From Cytophagales bacterium (lineage in GTDB: Bacteria > Bacteroidota > Bacteroidia > Cytophagales > 172606-1): 64,000 bases of DNA. Below the pieces are notes generated by a model. The model was not told the origin of the DNA and ran no database searches. It was given only the letters and a program-made list of their open reading frames with translations. Below are positions 46,701 through 56,016 of this stretch, one piece after another. The first letter of the stretch is position 1. Every line of letters begins with the position of its first letter. The stretch is taken from contig JAUJMU010000002.1 in NCBI GenBank assembly GCA_030446715.1, positions 246,269 through 310,268 on the forward strand. Reading direction: 5' to 3'. The translations under genes were made by a program, and so were the position numbers.

Positions 46701-48330
46701 TAAGCATTCCCGGCAAACGGGCCGGAACACTGTCCAAAGAACCCGTAATCAGCAGATTGACCTGAAAAGCCGGATCGGCCTGAAGTTCCGGGCGGGACCG
46801 CAATCCGGGGAACCGGGCGACCAGGTCAAGGGTATAGGTTTGCCTTTTTTGTACTGCTGTCAGTTCCCGGCGGGCGGCCTGGCAGATTTCACCAAAGCCA
46901 TCATCGGGATTAATTCCGGCAACCCCAAAGGGGACCACAGGTGCGAAAAACGGCACGGGCTCAGGCTGAGTCTGAAAAAGTTCTTCCGTGGAGAAACCAA
47001 TAAAAACATCTGAAACATTACTGATCCGGTGCAGATAAACCACCAGCGCCGCGCTGAGAAAGGTTACCGGATCGGCTTTTTCTTCCCATACGGCAAAAGT
47101 ACCCGAAGCCGGCACGCTGACAGCGCCCACCCGGTAGTGGTATTTACCTGCCTTACCTTCCTGCAGGGGAAACCGGGACGCATAAGGCAGCGCAGTCGGC
47201 TGCAAAGCCGTCAGTTTGCGGGCCCAGTAATTCTGAAAAGGAGCAAGTGCAGCATCCATTTTCTCAATACTGGCTACCGCTTCGGCCACCAAAACCGGAA
47301 ACTGCATTCCGCATCTCCACCCATAGTCCTTCTGGAGGTCGGCAGGGGAAAGCTTTCTCCCCTGCAGCGTGGTTGCCCCACTCAGCTCCACGTCAAATGT
47401 GCCGGTAGAAATCTGAATGCAGTCTTCCTTCAGGTCCACTACCGTACCGGGTGGCAAGGCTGATGAGTGGCTCAGAATCCGAAAGCCGGCCGGTATAATC
47501 AAATGGTTATGACAACGGATTTTTGGTAACCCCAGGGTATTCTGGTAAGGGCCAAAATACAACGCACGAAAGAGCCGGTCTATCTCCCCGGCCGGTTGGT
47601 GCCAGTCAATAATTCCGCCCCGGGCAGGCCGGTCTTTGAGTGAAAAATAACTTCGCTGGCTGATGTCCTGAGCTACTGGCTCAAGCCTGTCTTTCAGCAT
47701 GCTGTCCAAAAGCTCTGAAAATCCGGAAAGGGCAGCTTCATAACACCTGGCATCCAGCGTCATGGCAGTCTCGTCCGGAGAAACTTCAATCCGCTTCTGA
47801 ACCAGAATATCCCCGGTGTCGATCTGGGGCGTTACCTTATGCCAGGTAATTCCATGAAAAGATTCATTATTGAGTATGGCCCATGATGGCGAGTGGATGC
47901 CGGCGTATTTTGGCAGGGGCCCGTAATGGCAATTAACCGCCCCCTTCCGGACATGCTCCAGAAGACCGGCTTTAATAATCTGGTGGTTTCCGATGCTGAA
48001 AAGGTAGTCCACCGGAGACCGTGCCAGGGCAACGGTTAAATCTTCCCATGAATGCAGCAATGGCACTCCTTGCTCCCGGGAAAAGGACTGTACAGCCGGA
48101 TCGGGCGACAATACATAATCAATGCTCAAACCTTTGTCTTTCCAGATTTGCAGACACTGCTTTATCAGAGTGCCTTCTCCCGCAAAGATGCATACGGGAC
48201 TCTTTTCCTGCACCGGAGGGGACGGGAGCTGGTCCTGAACATGGGCAGATCCGGCTTCAGGTTTCGTGGCTACCGCCTGTTTGCTTTTTTTTACCGGAGA
48301 ACTCTGGAAAATGAGGCTTAAACCAAACAT
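43771..48330 (-). CDS. single-module NRPS: formyltransferase - partial condensation - adenylation (Cys-like) - carrier - thioesterase
   Basis: 1519 residues. About 45-345 is a methionyl-tRNA-formyltransferase-like domain with the catalytic Asn and His in [15 protein letters not shown] (about 132-134) and Asp in IDTGDIL (about 171). About 365-610 is only the C-terminal half of a condensation domain (no HHxxxDG), ending [17 protein letters not shown]. About 630-1110 is the adenylation domain: [68 protein letters not shown]. My hand-read specificity code is D-L-Y-N-F-S-L-V-W-K, near that of cysteine (DLYNLSLIWK). Carrier [12 protein letters not shown] (about 1165); thioesterase [14 protein letters not shown] (about 1300). 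Stands alone, with no phosphopantetheinyl transferase or tailoring genes seen. Confidence 0.92.
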   Translation of the reverse strand: [1519 protein letters not shown]

Positions 48331-49258
48331 ACAGCTTGCAGGATTTATTGCTGAATACTTTAATGCTGACCAAGCCGGAAGGCTGGTCTTTAGTCTTATT
48401 TATGCCCCGGAGGACAGGCAATGGCAGAAATAAAATTTGCCGGTTTCCGAATGGCCGGCTAACGCCGTGAAAGAAGGATAATTTACCCTATTCCCCGGAC
48501 AGAAGAGTTTATATTGGCAGCTGAAGCGTAATACGCCGTTATTCATACCCGGGTAAACGCTGACAATGCTTGATAATGCAAAAAAACTTTGAAGCTTTAC
48601 TCTTTTGTAACTTTTATACCAAACGTAAGGGAAATGTAAACTTTAAAAGGAGCAAATCGACCTAACCCCGTTTTTCCGCCACGAACTGATGGTTTTCAGC
48701 TACCAATATTCAAGAAAAGCATCAGATATACTCTACACCGGTCAGCTTTACAGAAAGGAGAAAAGGCTTTAACCAGTCACTGCTCCTTTTCAGTTGTAAA
48801 AAGCACATAATGCCCTCCGTTTTATGGGCTATTCTCATACCCTAACCCCTTGTATCTATTCTCACATGCAGGGTCTTGACTGTCAGCTGCTCCGCATGAT
48901 GATCCAACAGCCAGCACTTTTGGGAAATACAAAATGCTTATGCTTTACTGACCTGTTCCCGGCACCATATGCGGAACGTATCTTCCAAAAAATGCTGACC
49001 TGAGACCACTGGAAAGCTATCTCCTGGCACACCCTGCCTGAAGCAGAGGCTGTGGCGTCAGGGGGCAATGCTGATCAGATTCTCTTCCGGCAATTAAAAT
49101 GCAGAGGGATGCAGAGCCGGGCTGCGTCTTCACAAACCCGCCGCTTCTGCGAACATTTTTCCCCTTAATTCGCTTATTAACATGATCTGTTCCGGTAACC
49201 TTGCCGGATTCAGACCCTTACCCGAACTTTTACTTTTCCGGGCTTTTTCTATACCCTT
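48331..49258. other. long divergent intergenic region between the NRPS and hemH
   Basis: No gene supported in about 930 nt. On the minus strand TACGTTTG (48627-48620) matches TAnnTTTG and could start a 290-nt NRPS leader, although the nearest TTG is 25 nt away. Short open stretches at 48866-49005 read no known family. On the plus strand TAACCTTG (about 49195-49202) could serve hemH. Confidence 0.5.
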
Positions 49259-50350
49259 ATGATAGAAGCAAAAACCTCCACTGGTCACAATCCCGTTCCG
49301 GCCATTGCCGTCCAAAAAACCCAACCCCGCGTTGGAGTCCTGCTTGCCCAACTCGGTACTCCCGACAGCCCTTCCGTGCCCGACGTGCGGAAGTACCTGC
49401 GCGAGTTCCTGATGGATGGCAGGGTGATTGATATTCCGCTGGCTTCGCGGACGCTGCTCGTAAATGGAATTATTGCACCCTTCCGGGCACCTAAATCCGC
49501 TAAAGTCTACAAGGAAGTATGGACGGAAAGAGGCTCACCGCTGAAGTTTTACAGCGAGGATATCGTAAGGATGTTACAGGAAAAGCTGGGCGGGGAGTAT
49601 TTCGTGGTGCTGGGCATGCGGTATCAGAATCCGAGTCTTGATGTTGCCCTGGAGAGGCTCAGAACCATGGGACTGGAAAGTATTGTCGTAATTCCACTGT
49701 TTCCGCAGTATGCCTCCGCCACCACAGGTTCGGTTTACGAAAAGGTAATGCGGATTGTGAAGGAGTGGCAGATTATTCCGGAAATCAACTTTGTAAACCG
49801 TTTTCTTGAACATCCCAAGTTTCTGGAGGCCTTTACCCGGCTTGGTAAAAAATACATGGCGGAGCACCCCTATGATCATTGTCTGCTTTCCTACCACGGC
49901 CTGCCCGAACGGCAGATCCTTAAGGGCGACTATACAGGAAACACCTGCCGGTTAGGTGCATGTTGCGGCACCCTGCATGCTGCCAATCAGCACTGTTACC
50001 GGGCGCAGTGTTTCGAGACAACCCGCTTGCTGGCGTCCCGGCTCGGACTGAAGGAGGATCAGTACACCGTTTCTTTTCAGTCAAGGTTAGGTAAAACGCC
50101 CTGGATTCAGCCTTATACTGAAGACGTAATCATTGAACTGGCAAAAAAAGGCAAGAAAAGCGTACTTGTTTTCTCCCCATCCTTTGTGGCTGACTGTCTC
50201 GAAACCACCGTCGAAATCGGCATGGAGTACCGGGAGGTGTTTGAGAAAAACGGCGGACACCACTGGCAGTTGGTGGAAAGTCTCAACAACGATCCGCTGT
50301 GGGTAGAAACGCTGGCTGATATGGTGCTCAGCCGGAGCATCAGGTATTGA
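49259..50350 (+). CDS. hemH: ferrochelatase
   Basis: 363 residues. N-terminal GVLLAQLGTPDSP, conserved YQNPSL, LFPQYASATTGSV and the active-site His in LLSYHGLPERQILKGD; FSPSFVADCLETTVEIG (catalytic Glu region) near the C-terminus. It contains a Cys-rich insert, CRLGACCGTLHA and NQHCYRAQC, that resembles the [2Fe-2S]-ligating Cys set of some bacterial ferrochelatases. Inserts Fe2+ into protoporphyrin IX. The start MIEAKTSTGHNP is the ATG in best agreement; the first 20 residues are not conserved and start choice is uncertain. Confidence 0.95.
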   Translation: MIEAKTSTGHNPVPAIAVQKTQPRVGVLLAQLGTPDSPSVPDVRKYLREFLMDGRVIDIPLASRTLLVNGIIAPFRAPKSAKVYKEVWTERGSPLKFYSEDIVRMLQEKLGGEYFVVLGMRYQNPSLDVALERLRTMGLESIVVIPLFPQYASATTGSVYEKVMRIVKEWQIIPEINFVNRFLEHPKFLEAFTRLGKKYMAEHPYDHCLLSYHGLPERQILKGDYTGNTCRLGACCGTLHAANQHCYRAQCFETTRLLASRLGLKEDQYTVSFQSRLGKTPWIQPYTEDVIIELAKKGKKSVLVFSPSFVADCLETTVEIGMEYREVFEKNGGHHWQLVESLNNDPLWVETLADMVLSRSIRY

Positions 50351-50426
50351 GCGGGTATTGGGTAATAGGTATTAGTTGATAGTCAGTGAAAGGCATTCAG
50401 GGAAAAAGTAATTGGTAATTGGTAAT

Positions 50427-51575
50427 TCATACCCGTGCTTTTTCCTCCCGGTACATCCGGGCCAGTACGTCTACGGCGTAATCTACTTCCGCGGGGGTAT
50501 TGAATTTGCAGAAAGAGAACCGGACGGACGGTCTTTCGGGATCAGTGCCCAATGCCCTCAGCACGTGCGAGCCGATATCGGAACCGCTTGAACAGGCACT
50601 CCCACCGGAAGCCGATATTTTGTTGATATCCAGATTAAAGAGCAGCATATCGCCAAGATCGGAAGGCGGCAGACTCACGTTCAGCACCGTATACAGAGAG
50701 TTCGCCCGGTCGGTCGGATCGCCGTTGAAGCTGATGCCTTCTATTTCCTCCCTCAACCGGCTGATCATTCTGTCTTTGAGGGCCTGAATGTGCCGCTGGT
50801 GGGCATCCATATCCCGGTAGGCTATTTCCAGTGCCTTTGACAAGCCGATGATTCCGTAAACATTCTCGGTTCCCCCCCGCATGTTGCGTTCCTGCGATCC
50901 GCCGTGGATAAAGGGGGCGATTTTGGTTTCAGTATTGACGTACAGGAAACCGACGCCTTTGGGGCCGTGAAACTTGTGGGCCGCACCCACCATAAAGTTC
51001 AGGTTTAACCTTTGCAGGTCATGGCGGTAATGGCCAACCGTTTGCACCGTATCTGAATGGAAGATGGCATTATACTCCCGGCACCACTCCCCTACCTGGC
51101 CAATATCCGTCAGGTTGCCGGTTTCATTATTGGCGTGCATCAGCGAGACCAGCGACCCTGGAGAATTTGCCAGCAGTTCTCTCAGATGCTCCATATCAAC
51201 GTAGCCATTGCGGTCTACCCGGACGAAGCTAAGCTCAATTTTTCCCTTTTTCCAGAGGTCCTCCAGCGTATGGAGCACAGCGTGGTGTTCCAGCGGCGAG
51301 GTAATGGCATGCCCGATTCCAAAGCCCTCAATGGTACAGCGAAGGGCTGTGTTATCGGCCTCCGTACCGCCTGAAGTAAAAAATATCCCGGAAGGGGAAG
51401 TATTCAGCAGCGCCGCCACGTTCTTGCGGGCTTTCTCAATGGATGACCGCACCTCCCGTCCGTGGGTGTGGATGGAGGAAGGATTGCCGAAATGATCCCG
51501 CATGTAGGGAATCATGGCCTCCAGCACTTCAGGGTCCAGGGCCGTGGTAGCGGCGTTGTCTAAATATACCCGCAT
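50427..51575 (-). CDS. cysteine desulfurase (IscS/NifS type)
   Basis: 382 residues. MRVYLDNAATTALDPEV start, PLP region with SGGTEADN and AHKFHGPKGVGFLY (Lys about 205), and the active-site Cys loop SASGGSACSSGSDIGSHVL (Cys about 325). Provides sulfur from cysteine for Fe-S or thio-modification; the surrounding isc genes are not here. Starts 34 nt after glmM in the same direction. Confidence 0.93.
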   Translation of the reverse strand: MRVYLDNAATTALDPEVLEAMIPYMRDHFGNPSSIHTHGREVRSSIEKARKNVAALLNTSPSGIFFTSGGTEADNTALRCTIEGFGIGHAITSPLEHHAVLHTLEDLWKKGKIELSFVRVDRNGYVDMEHLRELLANSPGSLVSLMHANNETGNLTDIGQVGEWCREYNAIFHSDTVQTVGHYRHDLQRLNLNFMVGAAHKFHGPKGVGFLYVNTETKIAPFIHGGSQERNMRGGTENVYGIIGLSKALEIAYRDMDAHQRHIQALKDRMISRLREEIEGISFNGDPTDRANSLYTVLNVSLPPSDLGDMLLFNLDINKISASGGSACSSGSDIGSHVLRALGTDPERPSVRFSFCKFNTPAEVDYAVDVLARMYREEKARV

Positions 51576-51609
51576 GGAAATAGGATTATACGCCTTTCAC
51601 ATTCGTTGC

Positions 51610-53012
51610 TCAGGCCCGGAGCTTCTGCGAAACTACCTCTTTGATGTCGCTGATGATTTTATTGGCCAGGTAATTAGCTGTGGCCTGGGTATCAGATTCT
51701 GAATAAATCCGGATAATCGGCTCAGTATTGGACTTCCGCAAATGCACCCATTCCTTGCCAAACTCAATCTTTACGCCGTCTGCCGTATTGATGGGGTTCT
51801 TCTCGTACTTGCGGCGGATCGTCTCAAGGATTTCATCCACATTCAGCTCAGGCGTGAGTTCAATTTTATTTTTGGAAATATGGTAGTCGGGATACTTTGC
51901 CCTCAGCCTCGATACCGGCATATTTACCTGCGCAAGGTGAGTCAGAAAGAGCGCAATTCCCACCAGCGCATCGCGGCCGTAGTGCAGTTCAGGATAAATG
52001 ATCCCTCCGTTGCCCTCACCGCCGATAACTGCATTGTGCTGCTTCATGCTGTTTACAACGTTTACCTCGCCCACAGCCGAGGCAAAGTAATTACCTCCCG
52101 CCTTCTCGGTCACGTCACGCAATGCCCGGGTGGAAGAAAGATTGGAAACGGTATTGCCGGGCTTATGCTTGAGGACGTAATCAGCCACGGCCACCAGCGT
52201 ATACTCCTCGCCGAACATGCGGCCGTCTTCACTTACAAATGCAAGGCGGTCCACGTCGGGGTCTACCACAATGCCAAGATCGTAACGACCTTTTTCCAAT
52301 TCATTGGAAATCTGCGTCAGGTTCTCAGGCAGTGGCTCCGGATTGTGCGCAAACAGGCCGGTAGGTTCGCAGTTGAGTTGCGTGATCTTTTTTACGCCGA
52401 GTTCTTCCAGCAGCATCGGCACGGCAAAACCGCCGCAGGAGTTCACTGCGTCGACCACCACTGAGAAATTTCGGGCGGCTATGGCCTCTTTATCTACCAG
52501 CGGAAGCGCAACAATGGCTTCTATATGGCGCTGCAGGTAGGAATTATCGTACCGGTAGCGGCCGATTTTCTTCACTTCGGCAAAGTCAAAATCTTCGGTT
52601 TCCGCCAGCTTCAACACTTTGGCCCCGTCTTCCGCCGATATAAACTCACCTTTGGAATTGAGTAGTTTCAGGGCATTCCACTGGATCGGGTTATGGCTGG
52701 CCGTGATAACGATGCCGCCGGCTGCATTTTCGGCGATTACGGCCATTTCAACGGTAGGCGTAGTGGAAAGACCAAGATCAATGACGTCCAGCCCCATTCC
52801 CTGCAGGGTGGCCGTCACCATCCGGTTGATCAGTTCGCCGGAAGGTCTGGCATCACGTCCGATAATCACTTTGCCCGCACCGCTGCCCACACCTGATTTC
52901 AGCCAGGCACCGTAAGCAGCCGTATACTTCACAACATCCAGGGAGTAAGTGCATCACCGCTGCGGCCGCCGATTGTACCGCGGATACCTGATATGGATTT
53001 AATTAAGGTCAC
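51610..53012 (-). CDS. glmM: phosphoglucosamine mutase, frameshifted near the N-terminus
   Basis: Corrected length about 467 residues. The start is probably GTG at 53012, with TLIKSISGIRGTIGG as the family N-terminus. One base is missing next to GGG at 52941-52943, after LTP; beyond it the frame continues LDVVKYTAAYGAWLKSG. Active-site Ser in IVITASHNPIQWN; metal-binding DPDVDRLAFVSEDG; sugar-binding GGEGNGG; phosphate-binding SNTEPIIRIYSE. Makes glucosamine-1-phosphate for peptidoglycan and LPS precursors and is normally essential, so the frameshift is likely a sequence error. The uninterrupted reading from 52932 lacks the first 27 residues. Confidence 0.93.
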
Positions 53013-53344
53013 TGGATTCTGATAGTTTGTTCAGGAAATGACAAAAATAAAAAATTACAAAGTGAGGCTGTTAAATTTCCGTTGCTAAAAATTACGGATC
53101 GCCGGTTCGTGAAGGTACGAATAAAGATCAACCCCTGCTAAAGGGATCAATCATGCTTTTTTAAGGGCAAAAAGTTCATCAGAAACGGCGCTTGCCGGCG
53201 TTTTTTGGAATCAGGTTTCGGTAACTCAACACGAATTACCTAATTTTGAACGGGACCGCAGGCAGCATGCTGCATTTAGCCCTTGTGCGCAAACATACGG
53301 ACACCCATACAGGTAGTTCAGCATTTGTGAATATTTCTCCTCCG
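53013..53344 (+). promoter_or_regulatory. divergent region with lspA promoter element
   Basis: No gene seen in this 332-nt gap. TAATTTTG at 53241-53248 is a perfect TAnnTTTG match about 97 nt before lspA. I see no well-placed TTG. Confidence 0.4.
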
Positions 53345-54001
53345 ATGAAGCCATACAAATTTTACCTGCTCAGCTTAGCCGTTATCCTGCTTGATCAGGC
53401 AGTAAAAATGCTGGTGCACTACAACATGGAACTGGGCTCGGCCGGTCAGATCCACGTTTTCGGCGACTGGTTCAAGCTGCACTACACCCTTAACCCGGGC
53501 ATGGCTTTCGGCTTGCAGATCGGCTCTGAATACGGTAAACTTTTCCTTAGTCTCTTCCGGCTGGCAGCCATGGTCGGGATCGGCGTATACCTGTGGGTGC
53601 TGGCCAGGAAAGGAGTTCACCAGGGGTTGCTCTGGTGCACGGCCCTGATCCTTGGCGGTGCCATTGGCAATGTGATCGACAGCACTTTCTACGGCGTTTT
53701 CCTGAACAACGCACCGGAAGGTTCACCCACTCCGTGGTTCCACGGGCAGGTGATCGATATGTTTTACCTTGACATCTGGGAAGGCTTCATCCCGGAGTGG
53801 GTGCCCGGCATCGGTGGGGAATTTTACTCGCTGTGGCCCATCTTCAACATAGCGGATGCCTCTATATTCGTCGGTGTTTTCACGATTCTGCTGATGCAGC
53901 GCCGGTTTTTCGCGGAAAGTCCCCAAACTTCACCTGCCTCCGCCGACAACACAATCAATACCGAAAACCTCAACCCGAATACACTGACCCAAAATTCATA
54001 A
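53345..54001 (+). CDS. lspA: lipoprotein signal peptidase
   Basis: 218 residues from MKPYKFYLLSLAVILLDQAVKML. Four membrane segments; catalytic Asp in GNVIDS and FNIADASIFVG, family motif YTLNPGMAFGL (usually N-x-G-x-A-F). Cleaves diacylglyceryl-prolipoproteins in the inner membrane, relevant to the many lipoproteins here. The C-terminal 35 residues (SPQTSPASADNTINTEN) are a low-complexity tail typical of Bacteroidota. A start at 53246 is possible but not conserved. Confidence 0.93.
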   Translation: MKPYKFYLLSLAVILLDQAVKMLVHYNMELGSAGQIHVFGDWFKLHYTLNPGMAFGLQIGSEYGKLFLSLFRLAAMVGIGVYLWVLARKGVHQGLLWCTALILGGAIGNVIDSTFYGVFLNNAPEGSPTPWFHGQVIDMFYLDIWEGFIPEWVPGIGGEFYSLWPIFNIADASIFVGVFTILLMQRRFFAESPQTSPASADNTINTENLNPNTLTQNS

Positions 54002-54376
54002 ATGCCTTACCTGTTGCTGGCTTCCCGGTGGCTGGGCTACGGAGCCCTGCACAGCCTGCTGGCCGGGAACGCCACAAAAAACCGGATCAGCCGCCGCACA
54101 GGTGGCTTTTTTCGTTTTTACCGGCTCTTTTACACCCCCATTGCCGTGGCAGGACTGATGGCTATATTATATCACCAGAGCCGCATCCCGGAGGCCCCGC
54201 TGATGCACCGGCCGGTACAGGCTGGCTGGTAATGCTTGCCGGAAGCCTGATTATCGTTGCTGCCCTGTTGAAGTACAACCTGAAAGATATTTGCCGGGCC
54301 GGATGCTTTTGAGAAAGCAGGGCGTTATTCATTAAAAGGTAAATTTTTCGGATTCAGTCCGGTTACATTCTGGTGA
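54002..54376 (+). pseudogene. small membrane protein gene with two compensating indels
   Basis: Begins directly after the lspA stop: MPYLLLASRWLGYGALHSLLAG, two hydrophobic segments. The frame stops at 54232, but GWLVMLAGSLIIVAALLKYN continues in the neighbouring frame and after about 54290 the first frame resumes with GPDAFEKAGRYSLKGKFFGF to a stop at 54376. This implies one missing and one extra base. Resembles small NnrU or isoprenylcysteine-methyltransferase-like membrane proteins, not firmly assigned. Confidence 0.45.
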
Positions 54377-54428
54377 AGAATATGACTAATGGGCAGAAAC
54401 CTCCTCAAACTATTCAAACTATCTTCCT

Positions 54429-54515
54429 ATGCATGCAATTATCGTGGCAGTGGCAGCCTTTACGTGGGTTTACCTCGTACGCGGACTTTCCCGGAAGGAA
54501 GCTGATGTAAACTGA
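54429..54515 (+). CDS. possible 28-residue membrane peptide
   Basis: MHAIIVAVAAFTWVYLVRGL then SRKEADVN; one hydrophobic helix with a positively charged end. Followed 42 nt later by a terminator, which supports transcription. Too short to classify; the rest of 54516-54786 holds nothing recognised. Confidence 0.3.
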   Translation: MHAIIVAVAAFTWVYLVRGLSRKEADVN

Positions 54516-54556
54516 CCCGTCCTGCCGGCCGGTGCAGTACCCCAATGGTGCAAAAG

Positions 54557-54585
54557 AAAAAGACAGCCGCAAAGCTGTCTTTTTT
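54557..54585. terminator. bidirectional terminator
   Basis: AAAAAGACAGC / GCTGTCTTTTT, 11-bp stem with a 6-nt loop and A and T runs on both sides. Confidence 0.8.
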
Positions 54586-54786
54586 ATTATGATATATCTC
54601 TTGCCTCTTTTCACTTGTCAGGGAACGATGAAGTGGTTGTTAGGTATCCGGTTGGCAATACCCAAAGAGCAGTTCTTTAAAGGGAAGCAATACCAGATCA
54701 ATTATGCCTAAGAATCAAAGAAATGAGTTTTGACCAGTTGAATCATCATTTAAAATCAAAACCCATAATCTGCAGCTTTGCAGCCC

Positions 54787-55557
54787 TTAGTCTTCAAGTA
54801 AATTGCCAAGCAGGGAGCCGCTTTCCTTAGAATTGTTTTTGCCGTAAGGAGCCAGTGCCTGTACCAGCCTGGAGATTGGCATTGACTGAATCCAGACGCG
54901 GCCCGAGCCCTGTAAGGTAGCCAGAAAAATTCCTTCTCCCCCAAAAATCATTGAACGCAGTCCCCCGGCCCGCTGCACGTCAAAACTGACTCCGGGTTCG
55001 AAAGCAACTACGCAGCCGGTATCTACCCGGAGTGCTTCGTTACGGAGGGTTTTCTCCACCACCGTACCGCCGGCATGGACGAAAGCCAGTCCGTCGCCCT
55101 GCAATTTTTGCAGAATAAAGCCCTCTCCCCCAAACAGGCCAGAGCCTAATTTGCGGTTAAAGTGCATGGAGATTGAGGTGCCCAGTGCGGCGCAGAGAAA
55201 AGTGTCGCGCTGCGCGATCAGGGCGTTGCCGGGCAACTGGGCAAGGTCAATCGGAATCACCGTACCGGGGTAGGGTGCCGAGAAAGCAACTTTGCTGCGG
55301 GTAGAACTGCGGTTGGTAAAATGGGTCATAAACAGGGATTCGCCGGTAATCACCCGCGATCCCATCTGAACCAGTTTGCCCAGAAACCCCTGGCTGGGCT
55401 GGGAACCGTCCCCCATTTTGGTTTCAAACTGGATACCATCCTCCATGTAGAGCATGGCACCCGCCTCGGCAATGACGGTTTCGTTGGGGTCCAGTTCAAC
55501 TTCTACAATCTGAATGTCCCTGCCGCTGATTTTGTAGTCAATTTCGTGTGAACGCAT
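54787..55557 (-). CDS. TIGR00266 / AIM24 family protein
   Basis: 256 residues. The repeated beta-roll pattern is clear: [63 protein letters not shown], with SMIFGG turns. AIM24-like proteins resemble trp RNA-binding attenuator-type double-psi folds; function in bacteria is unknown, though membrane association is suggested. The C-terminal tail [17 protein letters not shown] is short. Next to a small acidic protein gene. Confidence 0.85.
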   Translation of the reverse strand: MRSHEIDYKISGRDIQIVEVELDPNETVIAEAGAMLYMEDGIQFETKMGDGSQPSQGFLGKLVQMGSRVITGESLFMTHFTNRSSTRSKVAFSAPYPGTVIPIDLAQLPGNALIAQRDTFLCAALGTSISMHFNRKLGSGLFGGEGFILQKLQGDGLAFVHAGGTVVEKTLRNEALRVDTGCVVAFEPGVSFDVQRAGGLRSMIFGGEGIFLATLQGSGRVWIQSMPISRLVQALAPYGKNNSKESGSLLGNLLED

Positions 55558-55589
55558 ATCCGGGAAGCTTGATAAAGTGAAGTTCTGGG

Positions 55590-55859
55590 TTATTCAAGTG
55601 GCTCATCCTCATCGCCTTCGAAGGGTAGTTCCTCCTCAGGCTCTTCTTTCCGGATATTTTTGAGACTTTCCAGATCATCACGGTCACGCAGCTTCTTATC
55701 GTCTACATTCCGGTTGAGGAATTCATTGATTTTGTCAAGGTCGTAATTGGTGATGATTTCCCCAAAAGAATTCACCTGAATGTCAAAGCCATTCAACTCT
55801 TTAGTCACCCGGGGCTTTTCGCCTTTGGCACTTCCTTTGGTTTCTTTCTTTTTTGCCAT
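55590..55859 (-). CDS. small acidic hypothetical protein
   Basis: 89 residues. A Lys-rich N-terminus ([20 protein letters not shown]), the central [20 protein letters not shown] and an acidic tail ([16 protein letters not shown]). The central motif recurs in short proteins of Cytophagales but has no known function. 32 nt upstream of the AIM24-like gene and in the same direction. Confidence 0.7.
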   Translation of the reverse strand: MAKKKETKGSAKGEKPRVTKELNGFDIQVNSFGEIITNYDLDKINEFLNRNVDDKKLRDRDDLESLKNIRKEEPEEELPFEGDEDEPLE

Positions 55860-56016
55860 GATTGTAAAGTTTGGAGAACTACAGAGTCACAGAATAATTG
55901 AATTATAGGTTTGCAGAATTGAGAAATCATAAAATCGGGGGTTGGACATTATGCACTCATTTACTCCTCAACCCATACACTCCATAATTCCTTAACTCTA
56001 TGATTCTATGATTCTC

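Noticed and set aside
43771..53012. NRPS, hemH, cysteine desulfurase and glmM as one biosynthetic cluster
   Set aside because: Strands and spacing differ, a 930-nt gap separates the NRPS, and the other genes are housekeeping.
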